A stretch of DNA of 34,958 nt from the NCBI GenBank assembly GCA_038521825.1, contig JBCBKL010000030.1, positions 1 to 34,958 of the forward strand, written 5' to 3'. A program made the position numbers and the translations under genes. Under the pieces are notes generated by a model. The model searched no databases. It was not told where the DNA came from and worked only from the letters and a program-made list of their open reading frames with translations. Shown one piece after another: positions 6,518-14,874 of this stretch. Every line of letters starts with the position of its first letter. Positions within the stretch are counted from its first letter, which is position 1. The stretch comes from JBCBKL01 sp038521825. Lineage in GTDB: Bacteria; Pseudomonadota; Alphaproteobacteria; Rhodobacterales; Rhodobacteraceae.

Positions 6518-7864
6518 ATGAACCGACCGATTGATTCTATTGCCGATGCCCTTTTGACCGCCGCTCGCAAAGCGGGCGCAGAGGCATCGGATGCGATTGT
6601 CGTGTCTGGTACGTCGCTGACGGTCGATGTGCGGGCTGGCGGGCTGGAACAGGCCGAACGGTCCGAAGGGGTTGATGTCGGATTGCGTGTCCTGATCGGG
6701 CAGCGGCAGGCCGTTGTATCCGCTTCGGACACGTCCGACCGGACGATCTTGGACATGGCGGAGCGGGCCGTAGCGATGGCCAAAGAGGCACCGGATGATC
6801 CGAATGCAGGCTTGGCCGACACCAGCCAGATTGCGACGGCTTGGGATGTGGACGCGCTTGAGCTTGCCGATCCGGCCGACGAACCCGCGCCCACCGTGTT
6901 GCAACAGGATGCAGAAACGGCCGAGGCCACAGCTCTGTCAGTTGCCGGGATCAAGCAGGTTGAGCAAGCCACTGCGGCCTACGGTGCGCGCGACGTCTAT
7001 CTTGCCGCATCGAACGGTTTTGCCGGTGGGTACCGCCGCACGGATCGCGCCATCTCCTGCGTCGCGATCGCTGGCGAGGGCACCGGGATGGAGCGCGACT
7101 ATAGCGGTGACAGCCGGATATTTCAGGCCGACCTACGTGGTGCCGAAGAGATCGGAACAGAGGCCGCCGAGCGGACGCTGGCACGCCTGAATGCAAAAAA
7201 GCCGCCGACCGGTACGTATCCGGTGCTGTTCGACGAACGGATCTCGTCCAGCCTGATCGGGCATCTGCTGGTTGCCATCAACGGGTCGAGCGTGGCCCGT
7301 GGTGCGTCGTGGCTGCGTGAGGCAATGGACACGCAGGTTCTGCCGAAAGGGCTTGACCTGATCGAGGATCCGCACCGCCCCAGAACATCTGGCTCACGCC
7401 CGTTTGATGCCGAGGGGCTAAAGACCCAAAAACGGGCGTTGGTCGAAGACGGCGTGCTTCAAGGATGGGTGCTGGACCTCGCGACTGGTCGCAAGCTTGG
7501 GCTGCCTTCGACTGCCAACGCGTCACGCGGCACATCCGCGCCCCCGTCGCCCAGCAGTTGGAACGTCGCGCTCACTCAGGGCGAGACGAGCCGTGATGAT
7601 CTGATCCGCGACATGGGAACCGGCCTGATCGTCACGTCCATGATCGGGGCCACCATCAATCCCAACACTGGTGATTATTCGCGGGGCGCTGCGGGGCTTT
7701 GGGTCGAAAACGGCGAAATCGTCGGTGCCGTAAACGAATGCACGATCGCCGGAAACCTGCGCGAGATGCTGAAAGGCCTCGTTCCGGCCAATGATGCGCG
7801 GACCTATCTGTCGCGCGTGGTCCCCTCTGTCCTTGTGTCGGGACTGACCATTGCCGGCGCGTGA
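6518..7864 (+). CDS. pmbA: TldD/PmbA family metalloprotease-like protein
   Basis: This 448-residue protein aligns over its whole length with PmbA (TldE), the partner of TldD in a heterodimeric protease that matures peptide antibiotics and degrades unfolded peptides. Family features are the N-terminal adenine-like helix region with SVEVRAGGLEQAERSE-type strands, the central DERISSSLIGHLL, and the C-terminal SWNVALTQGE...GLIVTSMIGATINPNTGDYSRGAAGLWVENGEI. No HExxxH zinc motif is present, as expected for PmbA rather than TldD. Its tldD partner is not in the window. GGAG precedes the ATG at 6518. Confidence 0.93.
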   Translation: MNRPIDSIADALLTAARKAGAEASDAIVVSGTSLTVDVRAGGLEQAERSEGVDVGLRVLIGQRQAVVSASDTSDRTILDMAERAVAMAKEAPDDPNAGLADTSQIATAWDVDALELADPADEPAPTVLQQDAETAEATALSVAGIKQVEQATAAYGARDVYLAASNGFAGGYRRTDRAISCVAIAGEGTGMERDYSGDSRIFQADLRGAEEIGTEAAERTLARLNAKKPPTGTYPVLFDERISSSLIGHLLVAINGSSVARGASWLREAMDTQVLPKGLDLIEDPHRPRTSGSRPFDAEGLKTQKRALVEDGVLQGWVLDLATGRKLGLPSTANASRGTSAPPSPSSWNVALTQGETSRDDLIRDMGTGLIVTSMIGATINPNTGDYSRGAAGLWVENGEIVGAVNECTIAGNLREMLKGLVPANDARTYLSRVVPSVLVSGLTIAGA

Positions 7865-8645
7865 TCTGCCCCTGATCCTTGACGCGGTGCGGGCGGCTGG
7901 CGAGGTCGCGCTGCGCTATACCGGTCCCTCGGCACGACGCTGGGACAAGCCCGGAAATGCTGGCCCCGTGACCGAGGCGGATCTGGCCGTCAACGACACG
8001 CTGCATTCGCAATTGCGGAGCGCGCGTGCGGACTATGGCTGGCTGTCGGAAGAGAGCGATGACGATCCTGACAGATTGAATCGGGACGCGGTCTTTATCA
8101 TCGATCCGATTGACGGCACGCGCAGCTATGTCGAAGGCGGGCGCACCTGGGCCATTGCGGTCGCTGTTGCGGATCAGGGGTTGATCACGGCGGCGGCGGT
8201 CTATCTGCCCATGCGCGATATGCTCTTCGCCGCTGCATTGGGCGAGGGCGCATCTCTGAATGAAGAGCCTTTGAGGGTTTCCCAACAACAAAGTGTGACC
8301 GGGGCCCGTGTTCTGGCTGCGCGTCCGAACTTCGACGCCAGGCATTGGCATTCGGACGTTCCTGCGGTCGACCGTCACTACCGCCCGTCCTTGGCCTATC
8401 GCCTGGCGCTGGTGGGCACTGGCCGGTTCGACGCGATGGTGACGCTCCGCCCCAGCTGGGAATGGGATATTGCCGCCGGTTCGCTGATCGTCGCCGAGGC
8501 TGGCGGGCGTGTCACCGACCGAATGGGCGAGCCACTGCGCTTCAATCAGCATCGTCCGCAGCACGACGGCGTCGTCGCCGGCACCACACCAGTTCAAAGC
8601 GCGCTGATCGCGGCGCTTCGTCCGGGTACGGCCCGGGCGGGTTGA
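7851..8645 (+). CDS. Inositol monophosphatase family / 3'(2'),5'-bisphosphate nucleotidase-like
   Basis: This 264-residue Mg-dependent phosphatase has metal-binding motifs WLSEES (Glu67), DPIDGT (Asp85, Asp88, Thr90) and WEWDIAAGSLIVAEAGG. Likely substrates are inositol phosphates or 3'-phosphoadenosine 5'-phosphate (CysQ role); sequence alone does not decide. A TTG at 7851 is the only sensible start, since an in-frame stop lies at 7845 and the family N-terminus PARDLPLILDAVRAAG begins there. It overlaps the 3' end of pmbA by 14 bases, so translation is probably coupled. It is followed by the lipid A/Kdo genes. Confidence 0.9.
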   Translation: MPARDLPLILDAVRAAGEVALRYTGPSARRWDKPGNAGPVTEADLAVNDTLHSQLRSARADYGWLSEESDDDPDRLNRDAVFIIDPIDGTRSYVEGGRTWAIAVAVADQGLITAAAVYLPMRDMLFAAALGEGASLNEEPLRVSQQQSVTGARVLAARPNFDARHWHSDVPAVDRHYRPSLAYRLALVGTGRFDAMVTLRPSWEWDIAAGSLIVAEAGGRVTDRMGEPLRFNQHRPQHDGVVAGTTPVQSALIAALRPGTARAG

Positions 8646-8709
8646 CCCTCTGCCCGGAATAGGCGAATTTCCGCCCGACTTAACCCAACTTTGGCGCAAG
8701 GACTCCTCA

Positions 8710-8952
8710 ATGGCTCAACGTCTGCACCTTGTTTTCGGGGGTGAACTGGTCGATCCCTCAACGACCGTCTTCAAAAATGTCGATGACTTGCATGTGGTTG
8801 GGATCTTTCCCGACTACGCGAGTGCTTACGACGCCTGGAAATCCGAAGCGCAGCGAACCGTGGACAATGCTCATATGCGGTACTTCATTGCGCATCTTCA
8901 CCGTCTTCGGGACGAAGAGAATGCGGCGGCGTCGACCGAGGAGTTGGGCTGA
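8710..8952 (+). CDS. DUF4170 domain protein
   Basis: This short 80-residue soluble protein matches the DUF4170 family, with the pattern LHLVFGGELVDP, VGIFPDYASAYDAWKSEAQRTVD and AHMRYFIAHLHRLRDE. It has no known activity. It stands directly before waaA (8 bases apart), as is usual in Rhodobacterales, which suggests a link to lipopolysaccharide assembly, though that is only context. It is preceded by AAGGA. Confidence 0.88.
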   Translation: MAQRLHLVFGGELVDPSTTVFKNVDDLHVVGIFPDYASAYDAWKSEAQRTVDNAHMRYFIAHLHRLRDEENAAASTEELG

Positions 8953-8960
8953 CGGCTACG

Positions 8961-10178
8961 ATGCGTGCATCTTTGGGGCTGGCTGCATACAGGGCCCTCT
9001 TCGGACGCGGTTCTGCCCCTGAATTCACGGCGCGAGCGGCGCGTCCTTCAGGTGAATTGGTCTGGCTGCATGCGGCAGAGCCGGGCAGCGGGCGTGCCGT
9101 CGGAGACCTCGCGCGCCGGATGAGCGTGGCCAGACCCGGTTTGCATACGCTCGTCACGACCGGTCCCGAAGTGAGTGCCGCGAGGGTCAATCCCAAGAAC
9201 GACAACGTCATGGTCGAAGAGCTCCCGGCCGAGCATCCGGACGCAGTCGCCGCCTTTCTGGACTATTGGGAACCGGATGTGGCGATCTGGATCTGGGGTG
9301 GATTGCGACCCAACCTGATCCTTGCTGCGTCTGAACGCCAGATTCCCATGTTCCTCATCGACGCGGGCAGTGACGGTTTCGATGCCCGCCGGGATCGTTG
9401 GCTGCCCGAGGTGCCGCGCCAGTTGATCAATCAGTTCTCACGCGTTCTCACCCGGTCGGACCAGGCGCATCTTCGGGTTGCCCAGATGGGCTGTCCGCTC
9501 GACCGGATCGAGATGATGGCGCCACTTCAACCGACTGGGCAGGCCCTGTCTGTTGCCCAGAGCGATCTCGATGAAGTTGGACAGGCGGTCAAGGATCGAC
9601 CCGTATGGCTGGCGGCGGGCATAGATCCGGACGAGTTGCCCGTCGTGATCGAGGCGCATCAGGAGGCGTTGAAAAGCGCCCACCGGCTGCTTCTGATTCT
9701 GGAGCCCGGTACCGAAGCCGACGGCGAGGCATTCGCGAGCGCCGTGCAGCAGGCAGGGCTGCGTTTTGTCCGCTGGAGTGAAGGCGAGATGCCGGCGGAT
9801 GAAAATCAAGTATTGCTGGCCGATCTCAACGGCGAGCTCGGGCTGTGGTATCGCATCGCGCCCGTGTCTTTTCTGGGTCATTCGCTCTTTTCCGGAGGCA
9901 GGGGCTGCGACCCCTATGAGGCGGCGGCGCTTGGGTCCGCGGTTCTTTATGGCCCGAATGTCCGCGCGTATTTGCAATCCTACAGCCGGCTTGCGGCAGC
10001 CGGTGCCGCCCGCATCGTCAATGACGCCGATGGGCTTGGCCGGGCGGTCTCGCAAGTGATTGCACCCCATCATGCGGCGCGGATGGCCATGGCAGGTTGG
10101 GAGGTCGTCAGCCGCGGTGCCACCGTGGCCGACCGGGTTTTCGATCTGGTCCAGTCGGCGCTCGACGGCACGGACTGA
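8961..10178 (+). CDS. waaA: WaaA/KdtA-like Kdo transferase (divergent catalytic motif)
   Basis: This 405-residue GT-B glycosyltransferase has the WaaA domain order. The N-terminal half has ELVWLHAAEPGSG (33-44) and the C-terminal nucleotide-sugar half has PVSFLGHSLFSGGRGCDPYEAAALGSAVLYGPNV, which matches the conserved GGHNxxEPA region in form. WaaA moves Kdo from CMP-Kdo to lipid A precursor at the inner membrane. The usual WxHAxSxGE catalytic glutamate is replaced by Ser (Ser43), with a Glu at 40 instead. The usual ETELWPN reads IWGGLRPN here. The hydrophobic anchor helix of WaaA is also much reduced. It overlaps lpxK by one base (TGATG), so a lipid A role is likely, but the mechanism may differ. 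Confidence 0.8.
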   Translation: MRASLGLAAYRALFGRGSAPEFTARAARPSGELVWLHAAEPGSGRAVGDLARRMSVARPGLHTLVTTGPEVSAARVNPKNDNVMVEELPAEHPDAVAAFLDYWEPDVAIWIWGGLRPNLILAASERQIPMFLIDAGSDGFDARRDRWLPEVPRQLINQFSRVLTRSDQAHLRVAQMGCPLDRIEMMAPLQPTGQALSVAQSDLDEVGQAVKDRPVWLAAGIDPDELPVVIEAHQEALKSAHRLLLILEPGTEADGEAFASAVQQAGLRFVRWSEGEMPADENQVLLADLNGELGLWYRIAPVSFLGHSLFSGGRGCDPYEAAALGSAVLYGPNVRAYLQSYSRLAAAGAARIVNDADGLGRAVSQVIAPHHAARMAMAGWEVVSRGATVADRVFDLVQSALDGTD

Positions 10179-11149
10179 TGCGCGCACCAAAATTCTGGCA
10201 TACGCCACCCGATGCTCTTGACTGGCGGGCGTGGCTCTTGCAGCCACTTGGATCGCTCTACGCCGCGGCAACAGCCCGCAGATTGCATGCGGGGCTGCGG
10301 GAAAAACTGCCGGTTCCCATCATCTGCGTGGGTAACATCAATGCTGGTGGCACAGGAAAGACGCCCAGCGTCATCGCAATCGCTGAACGGCTGCGGGTCC
10401 TTTACCACACGCCGCATATCGTCAGCCGTGGCTATGGCGGATCCGAGCCCGGCCCCGTGCATGTCGATCCGGCAAAGCACAAGGCGGATCAGGTTGGGGA
10501 TGAACCTTTGCTGTTGTCCGCCTTTGCCGATGTCTGGGTCGCAAAGGACCGCAGCGCCGGGGCAAAAGCGGCCATTGACGCTGGCGCATCGGTGGTTGTT
10601 CTGGACGACGGTTTTCAGAACCCCGCCTTGGCTTACGACCTTTCAATCGTCGTGGTCGATGCGGAAATCGGGTTCGGTAATGGTCTGTGCCTGCCCGCCG
10701 GGCCTCTGCGCGAGCCTGCGGCGACAGGTCTTGCCCGCGCCGATCTGGTCCTCGCGATTGGTGAGGGTGAGGTCGATTTCCCAATCGATCTCCCAATAGT
10801 GTCGGCAATGCTTGCGCCACTGCAGACTGGAATGGATTGGGGCGGTGCCCGGTTGCTGGCCTTTGCCGGGATTGGGCGGCCCGAGAAGTTCTTTGAAACG
10901 CTGCGACGGCTGGGTGCCGACGTGGTCCGGGCCGAGCCGCTTGCCGATCATCAAAGCCTATCGCCCGCGCTGCTATCCCGGCTTGAAGCAGATGCGCGGG
11001 CCGAGCGGGCGCAACTGGTGACAACGGAAAAAGATGCGGTTCGCTTGCCGCAATCGTTCCGATCAAGGGTCATTACGCTGCCCGTCCGGTTGAGCTTTGA
11101 AGACGACACCGCTTTGATGGAGGCCTTGCGCAGTCTGCCTGCGCCCTAG
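10178..11149 (+). CDS. lpxK: Tetraacyldisaccharide 4'-kinase
   Basis: LpxK phosphorylates the 4' position of tetraacyldisaccharide 1-phosphate to make lipid IVA. The 323-residue protein has the family N-terminus (MRAPKFWHTPPDALDWRAWL), an extended P-loop GNINAGGTGKT (52-62), SRGYGG, and VVVLDDGFQNPAL. The ATG at 10178 overlaps the waaA stop codon, which fits translational coupling; upstream in-frame codons lie inside waaA. Its stop codon overlaps that of the convergent WYL regulator. Confidence 0.95.
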   Translation: MRAPKFWHTPPDALDWRAWLLQPLGSLYAAATARRLHAGLREKLPVPIICVGNINAGGTGKTPSVIAIAERLRVLYHTPHIVSRGYGGSEPGPVHVDPAKHKADQVGDEPLLLSAFADVWVAKDRSAGAKAAIDAGASVVVLDDGFQNPALAYDLSIVVVDAEIGFGNGLCLPAGPLREPAATGLARADLVLAIGEGEVDFPIDLPIVSAMLAPLQTGMDWGGARLLAFAGIGRPEKFFETLRRLGADVVRAEPLADHQSLSPALLSRLEADARAERAQLVTTEKDAVRLPQSFRSRVITLPVRLSFEDDTALMEALRSLPAP

Positions 11150-11820
11150 CTCAGCGATGCCATGTAGTCGCTCAGCCTTTTGCCGGGCTCATCGACAAAC
11201 ATCTCGGGCAAGGCCTCGGCCTTTTCGATCAGATCGATCCGGAACACCCTGAAATCGTCTCTTAGCTCGCACCATGAGGTCAGGGTCCAGATGCGGCCCC
11301 AGTATTCCATATGCAGAGGGCGAATGGTGCGCGTGGTCGCGACATCGTCTTTCGAGCGATAGACGATATGCAGTTTCTGGCGGGCCCGAATCGCGGCCCG
11401 CAGGGTCGGCATGTGGGCGAAACCACGCGCAGCGTCGGCAAAGGGGTAGACCGCGAATTTCCATTCATCGGCCGCGCTGATCACCCGCTCTGGCAGGACG
11501 GCATCGACCTTGGCGGCAAGGCTTTCGGCCGCTGCCTTCAAGTCGGGATCGGCGGCCTCGGCCACGATGGCCATGCCGAGGTTGAGCGCCTCAAGCTCTT
11601 CCACGGACAGGTTGAGCGGGGGCAGGGTGATCTGTTCCGCGATCATATAGCCGACACCGCGTTCACCCTCGACGGGCACGCCCGAGGCACCGAGCGTGTC
11701 CATGTCGCGATAGATGGTCCGCACCGACACTTCGAGCCGTTCGGCAATGTCCTGTGCGCGATGCAGCTTACCGTCGCGGAGGATCTGGATGATGTCAAAC
11801 AGGCGGTCGGTGCGGCGCAT
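11146..11820 (-). CDS. YafY family HTH/WYL-domain transcriptional regulator
   Basis: This 224-residue regulator has an N-terminal winged helix (MRRTDRLFDIIQIL with recognition segment VSVRTIYRDMDTL) and a C-terminal WYL-type ligand domain around HMEYWGRIWTLTSWCELRDDFRVFRID. The core motif reads W-T-L, a common variation. Such regulators bind small effectors and usually control the adjacent gene. It begins one base after the stop codon of the small gene upstream, so the two form one transcript, and a strong inverted-repeat operator precedes both. I chose the ATG at 11820 because the domain starts there; a longer frame reaches into the upstream gene. Confidence 0.93.
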   Translation of the reverse strand: MRRTDRLFDIIQILRDGKLHRAQDIAERLEVSVRTIYRDMDTLGASGVPVEGERGVGYMIAEQITLPPLNLSVEELEALNLGMAIVAEAADPDLKAAAESLAAKVDAVLPERVISAADEWKFAVYPFADAARGFAHMPTLRAAIRARQKLHIVYRSKDDVATTRTIRPLHMEYWGRIWTLTSWCELRDDFRVFRIDLIEKAEALPEMFVDEPGKRLSDYMASLS

Positions 11821-11821
11821 G

Positions 11822-12196
11822 TTACTCCTGCTGCAGTCGGATATGGGCGTGGCGCATCTGAACGCCGTCCGGCGCAATTAGCGCCATGAACGGCTTTGCT
11901 TCGGGCTGCGTCATCATCGCGTCGGCAGCTTCCTTGGCCGCGGTCATCGATTTCCACACGATATGATCCGTCCAAAGCCCATCTTCGTCGCGGGACAACG
12001 TGCGGGCGATCATGGCCCCGGTCGACTTCAGGAACGGGTGCATGCCGGTTGCGGCGTCAAGAAAGGTCGAAACGTCCGCATCGTCGACCAGGCGAAATGT
12101 CACTATTTCGGCGACGGGCTGGTTCACGCCTGTTGTTTCGGCAGGCGCGGCAAAGGTGATTTCACCGGTGAAGAGAAAGGAAGTGAGAGTGCGCAT
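11822..12196 (-). CDS. Small alpha/beta protein co-transcribed with the WYL regulator
   Basis: The protein has 124 residues and no signal peptide or membrane segment. Strands such as AEIVTFRLVDDADVSTFLDAATG and WTDHIVWKSMTAAKEAADAMM suggest a ferredoxin-like dimeric alpha/beta barrel, as in antibiotic biosynthesis monooxygenase-type proteins. This is a fold guess from pattern, not a clear hit. AAGGA lies before the ATG at 12196. As first gene of the unit, next to the operator, it is the likely target of the regulator. Confidence 0.85.
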   Translation of the reverse strand: MRTLTSFLFTGEITFAAPAETTGVNQPVAEIVTFRLVDDADVSTFLDAATGMHPFLKSTGAMIARTLSRDEDGLWTDHIVWKSMTAAKEAADAMMTQPEAKPFMALIAPDGVQMRHAHIRLQQE

Positions 12197-12221
12197 CTTG
12201 TGTTCCTTTTGTTGCGATGCG

Positions 12222-12236
12222 CTCGCGATACGCGAG
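12222..12236. other. Small hairpin in the 5' leader
   Basis: CTCGCG-ATA-CGCGAG is a perfect 6-base inverted repeat between the operator and the start of the small alpha/beta protein. It may fold in the leader RNA. No T tract follows on either strand. Confidence 0.35.
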
Positions 12237-12238
12237 GG

Positions 12239-12262
12239 CAACTGACATAAACCTGTCAGTTG
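12239..12262. promoter_or_regulatory. Operator-like inverted repeat of the YafY-type unit
   Basis: CAACTGACA (12239-12247) and TGTCAGTTG (12254-12262) form a perfect 9-base inverted repeat with a 6-base spacer (TAAACC). The TGACA...TGTCA core is what I recall for operators of YafY-type regulators. The distance to the small gene's start is 43 bases. A TTGGCG-like -35 on the minus strand lies at 12267-12272, so the repeat would overlap the -10, which fits autorepression. Confidence 0.7.
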
Positions 12263-12407
12263 AATTCGCCAAGAGCAAAAATTGAACGAATTCCTGTCGC
12301 AGCCGTCACGCCTTTGGGTGTTTGCCGCTTTTCGCATCCGGGCTGGCTCAGTACATGGATACCCAAGAAGGCGCCATTGGGCGCAGGCATCTATGGGAGA
12401 AGCACCA

Positions 12408-12635
12408 ATGTCACTTGGACCATGGCAAGTACTCTTGATCGCGGTTGTTGTGCTCGTCCTTTTCGGACGTGGCAAGATCAGCGCCTTGATGGGTGAGGTC
12501 GGCAAAGGCATCACATCTTTCAAGCGCGGCATCAACGAAGGCAAGGAAGAGCTTGAGCAGGACGTTGCTGACGCGGCCGATGAGGCAAAGGACGTCACAC
12601 CTCAGGTATCAGAGACCGATAAGGACAAGGTCTGA
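12408..12635 (+). CDS. tatA: Sec-independent protein translocase subunit TatA
   Basis: This 75-residue protein has one N-terminal membrane helix (WQVLLIAVVVLVLFG), the FGRGKI hinge, an amphipathic helix (LMGEVGKGITSFKRG) and an acidic tail, as in TatA, which forms the pore of the twin-arginine translocase. The ATG at 12408 is the family start; the longer frame upstream is not conserved in character. It is followed 3 bases later by tatB. Confidence 0.95.
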   Translation: MSLGPWQVLLIAVVVLVLFGRGKISALMGEVGKGITSFKRGINEGKEELEQDVADAADEAKDVTPQVSETDKDKV

Positions 12636-12638
12636 GGC

Positions 12639-13094
12639 ATGTTCGATATCGGAGCCGTCGAGCTTCTGATCATCGGGATCGTGGCCCTGATCGTTGTCGG
12701 CCCGAAGGACCTGCCAAAGCTCTTTAACAGGGTGGGTCGGTTCGTGGGCAAGGCACGCGGCATGGCACGTGAGTTTTCGTCGGCCATGAACGACGCCGCG
12801 CGCGAATCCGGTGTGGATGATATCACCAAGACCCTCAAGACTGCGGCAAACCCGGTCGGCAGCGCCTTTGATGGCGTCAAGGATGCAGCAAAATCGATGA
12901 CATCGCTGGACCTCGACCCCGATAGCGAAACGGGCAAGCTAGCGGCAGACCGGGCTGAAAAGGGGCAAAAGATCCACGCGGCCACAGCGCGTGCGGCAGC
13001 AGAGCGCAAGGCGCGCGAAGCGGCCGAAGCGCTGAAGAAGGCCGAGGAGCTTGAAGCCGCGCTTGAGACGGACACAGGCAAAACGGACACATGA
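12639..13094 (+). CDS. tatB: Sec-independent protein translocase subunit TatB
   Basis: This 151-residue protein starts MFDIGAVELLIIGIVALIVVGPKDLP, the TatB signature with one membrane helix and the G-P-K-D-LP hinge. A long charged, Ala-rich helical tail (residues about 95-145) follows. TatB joins TatC in recognising twin-arginine signals. Its last four bases overlap the tatC start (ATGA). Confidence 0.96.
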   Translation: MFDIGAVELLIIGIVALIVVGPKDLPKLFNRVGRFVGKARGMAREFSSAMNDAARESGVDDITKTLKTAANPVGSAFDGVKDAAKSMTSLDLDPDSETGKLAADRAEKGQKIHAATARAAAERKAREAAEALKKAEELEAALETDTGKTDT

Positions 13095-13972
13095 GCAACG
13101 CCGAAGACGAGCTTGACGAGAGCGCAGCCCCGCTGATCGAACACCTGGCCGAATTGCGGACCCGTCTGATCCGTTCGGTCCTGGCGTTCATAGTGGGGAT
13201 GATCCTGTGCCTTGTCGTCGGTGAATACATCTTGGATTTTCTGTTGTTGCCGATCGAACAGACGATGCGCGATCTAGGCAACCCGAACCCGGTAATGCAG
13301 TACACGGCCCCGCAGGAATACTTCTTTACCCTTATTCGGATCGCGATGGTTTTTGGGCTCGGGGTGTCGTTCCCGATCATTGCGACGCAGCTTTGGCGGT
13401 TCGTGGCACCCGGCCTCTATCGGAATGAGAAGTCGGCCTTTCTGCCGTTTCTCATTGCTTCACCGGTTCTGTTCATTGCGGGTGGTGCCTTTGCCCACTT
13501 TATCGTGACCCCGCTGGCGATGCGGTTCTTTCTTGGTTTCGCCGATGCGGCCTCGATCCTGTCTGCGCTGGTTGTCGATCCGGGCGTCGGAGTGGGTTCG
13601 GCGGCAGAAAGCGAGGGGATCGATATCGTCTTTAACGGTAAGGTTAACGAGTCTCTCGACATAACACTGAAGCTGATCATGGCGTTTGGCTTGTGCTTTC
13701 AGCTGCCCGTCTTGCTAACACTGATGGGCAAGGCCGGTATGGTCAGTGCGGACGGGCTGCGGAACGTACGCAAATACGCCGTGGTTGGCATCCTGACTTT
13801 GGCGGCCGTTGTCACGCCGCCCGATGTCATCACGCAGGTGATCCTTTTTGTCGCCGTTTATGGCCTTTATGAGGTATCGATCCTGCTGGTCAGCCGCGTC
13901 GAAGCGAAGCGCGAGGCGCAGTTGCGAGCTGACGGCTATTACGACGATGACGACGACGAGGCGCTTGGGTGA
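13091..13972 (+). CDS. tatC: Sec-independent protein translocase subunit TatC
   Basis: This 293-residue polytopic protein starts with the conserved LIEHLAELRTRLIRS and has six membrane helices. TatC is the receptor for twin-arginine signal peptides. A loop around residues 155-190 (SALVVDPGVGVGSAAESEGIDIVFNG split by short strands) is longer than in E. coli, and the C-terminus is strongly acidic (YYDDDDDEALG). The start overlaps tatB, and the stop overlaps the DUF815 gene's GTG start. Confidence 0.96.
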   Translation: MSNAEDELDESAAPLIEHLAELRTRLIRSVLAFIVGMILCLVVGEYILDFLLLPIEQTMRDLGNPNPVMQYTAPQEYFFTLIRIAMVFGLGVSFPIIATQLWRFVAPGLYRNEKSAFLPFLIASPVLFIAGGAFAHFIVTPLAMRFFLGFADAASILSALVVDPGVGVGSAAESEGIDIVFNGKVNESLDITLKLIMAFGLCFQLPVLLTLMGKAGMVSADGLRNVRKYAVVGILTLAAVVTPPDVITQVILFVAVYGLYEVSILLVSRVEAKREAQLRADGYYDDDDDEALG

Positions 13973-14811
13973 CGACGGACGACACGCTTGGCCGCATCGC
14001 GGCGGCGCTTGAACGGATTGCGCCGGCCCCGATGGCCACACCCGATTTCGGATCTGCACCCGCATTCGTCTGGCTGACCGAGCCGGATAGGCTGATGCCC
14101 GTCGAGGATGTGTCGCGCGTGTCTCTGGATCTTCTTGTGGGGATTGACCGGTCGCGCGACACTTTGCTGGCCAACACAGAGCAGTTTGCCCGGGGTCTGC
14201 CTGCAAACAACGCTCTGCTCTGGGGCGCGCGTGGGATGGGCAAGTCGAGCCTTGTCAAAGCCGTCCATGCAGATGTTTCAACGCGTCACCCTGGCCTCAA
14301 GATCGTAGAGCTGCACCGTGAGGATTTGCCAAGTGTGGGGCGTTTGCTGACAGCACTGCGCGGCGCGCCGGAACGGTTCATTCTCTTTTGCGACGACTTG
14401 TCCTTCAGTCACGATGACCAGCATTACAAATCGTTGAAAGCGGTGCTGGATGGCGGGATCGAAGGGCGACCCGACAACGTGGTGCTTTATGCCACGTCGA
14501 ACCGCCGCCACCTGATGCCGCGGGATATGATCGAGAACGAGCGCGGCAGTGCCATCAATCCATCAGAGGCGGTGGAGGAAAAGGTGTCTCTGTCTGACCG
14601 TTTTGGGCTGTGGCTCGGGTTTCACAGCTGCGACCAGGATCAGTTTCTGGCGATGATCCGCGGCTACTGTGCGGCCTTTGGGGTCAATGTGGCCGACGAC
14701 GTCCTGCGTGCCGAGGCAATCGAATGGCAAGCGACACGCGGTGCGCGATCTGGCCGCGTGGCCTGGCAGTTCTTTACCGATCTTGCGGGCCGCATGGGCG
14801 TGACGATCTGA
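13969..14811 (+). CDS. DUF815 family ATPase
   Basis: This 280-residue soluble protein has an AAA-type P-loop GARGMGKSS, a Walker B FILFCDDLSF and a sensor-like YATSNRRHLMPRDM, all typical of DUF815. The function of the family is unknown. It starts with GTG at 13969 inside the tatC stop (GTGA), so it is translationally coupled to the Tat genes. I infer a role linked to the envelope or quality control; nothing in the sequence proves this. It faces the convergent lipoprotein gene across 63 bases. Confidence 0.93.
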   Translation: MTTDDTLGRIAAALERIAPAPMATPDFGSAPAFVWLTEPDRLMPVEDVSRVSLDLLVGIDRSRDTLLANTEQFARGLPANNALLWGARGMGKSSLVKAVHADVSTRHPGLKIVELHREDLPSVGRLLTALRGAPERFILFCDDLSFSHDDQHYKSLKAVLDGGIEGRPDNVVLYATSNRRHLMPRDMIENERGSAINPSEAVEEKVSLSDRFGLWLGFHSCDQDQFLAMIRGYCAAFGVNVADDVLRAEAIEWQATRGARSGRVAWQFFTDLAGRMGVTI

Positions 14812-14816
14812 AGACA

Positions 14817-14858
14817 GGGGGTCTGGCGCTCTTGCCTTCGGCAATTCGCCCCGCCCCC
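14817..14858. terminator. Candidate bidirectional terminator between DUF815 and the LytM lipoprotein gene
   Basis: A GC-rich imperfect hairpin lies between two convergent genes. Outer GGGGG/CCCCC, inner GGCG/CGCC and an apical TTGCC-TTC-GGCAA are complementary. There is no T run on either side, so termination is inferred mainly from position. Confidence 0.4.
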
Positions 14859-14874
14859 CGTCCCCGACAGGCCT

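Noticed and set aside
12197..12598. Extension of the small minus-strand gene up to 12598
   Set aside because: It would run through the operator and tatA; the ATG at 12196 with AAGGA is the better start.
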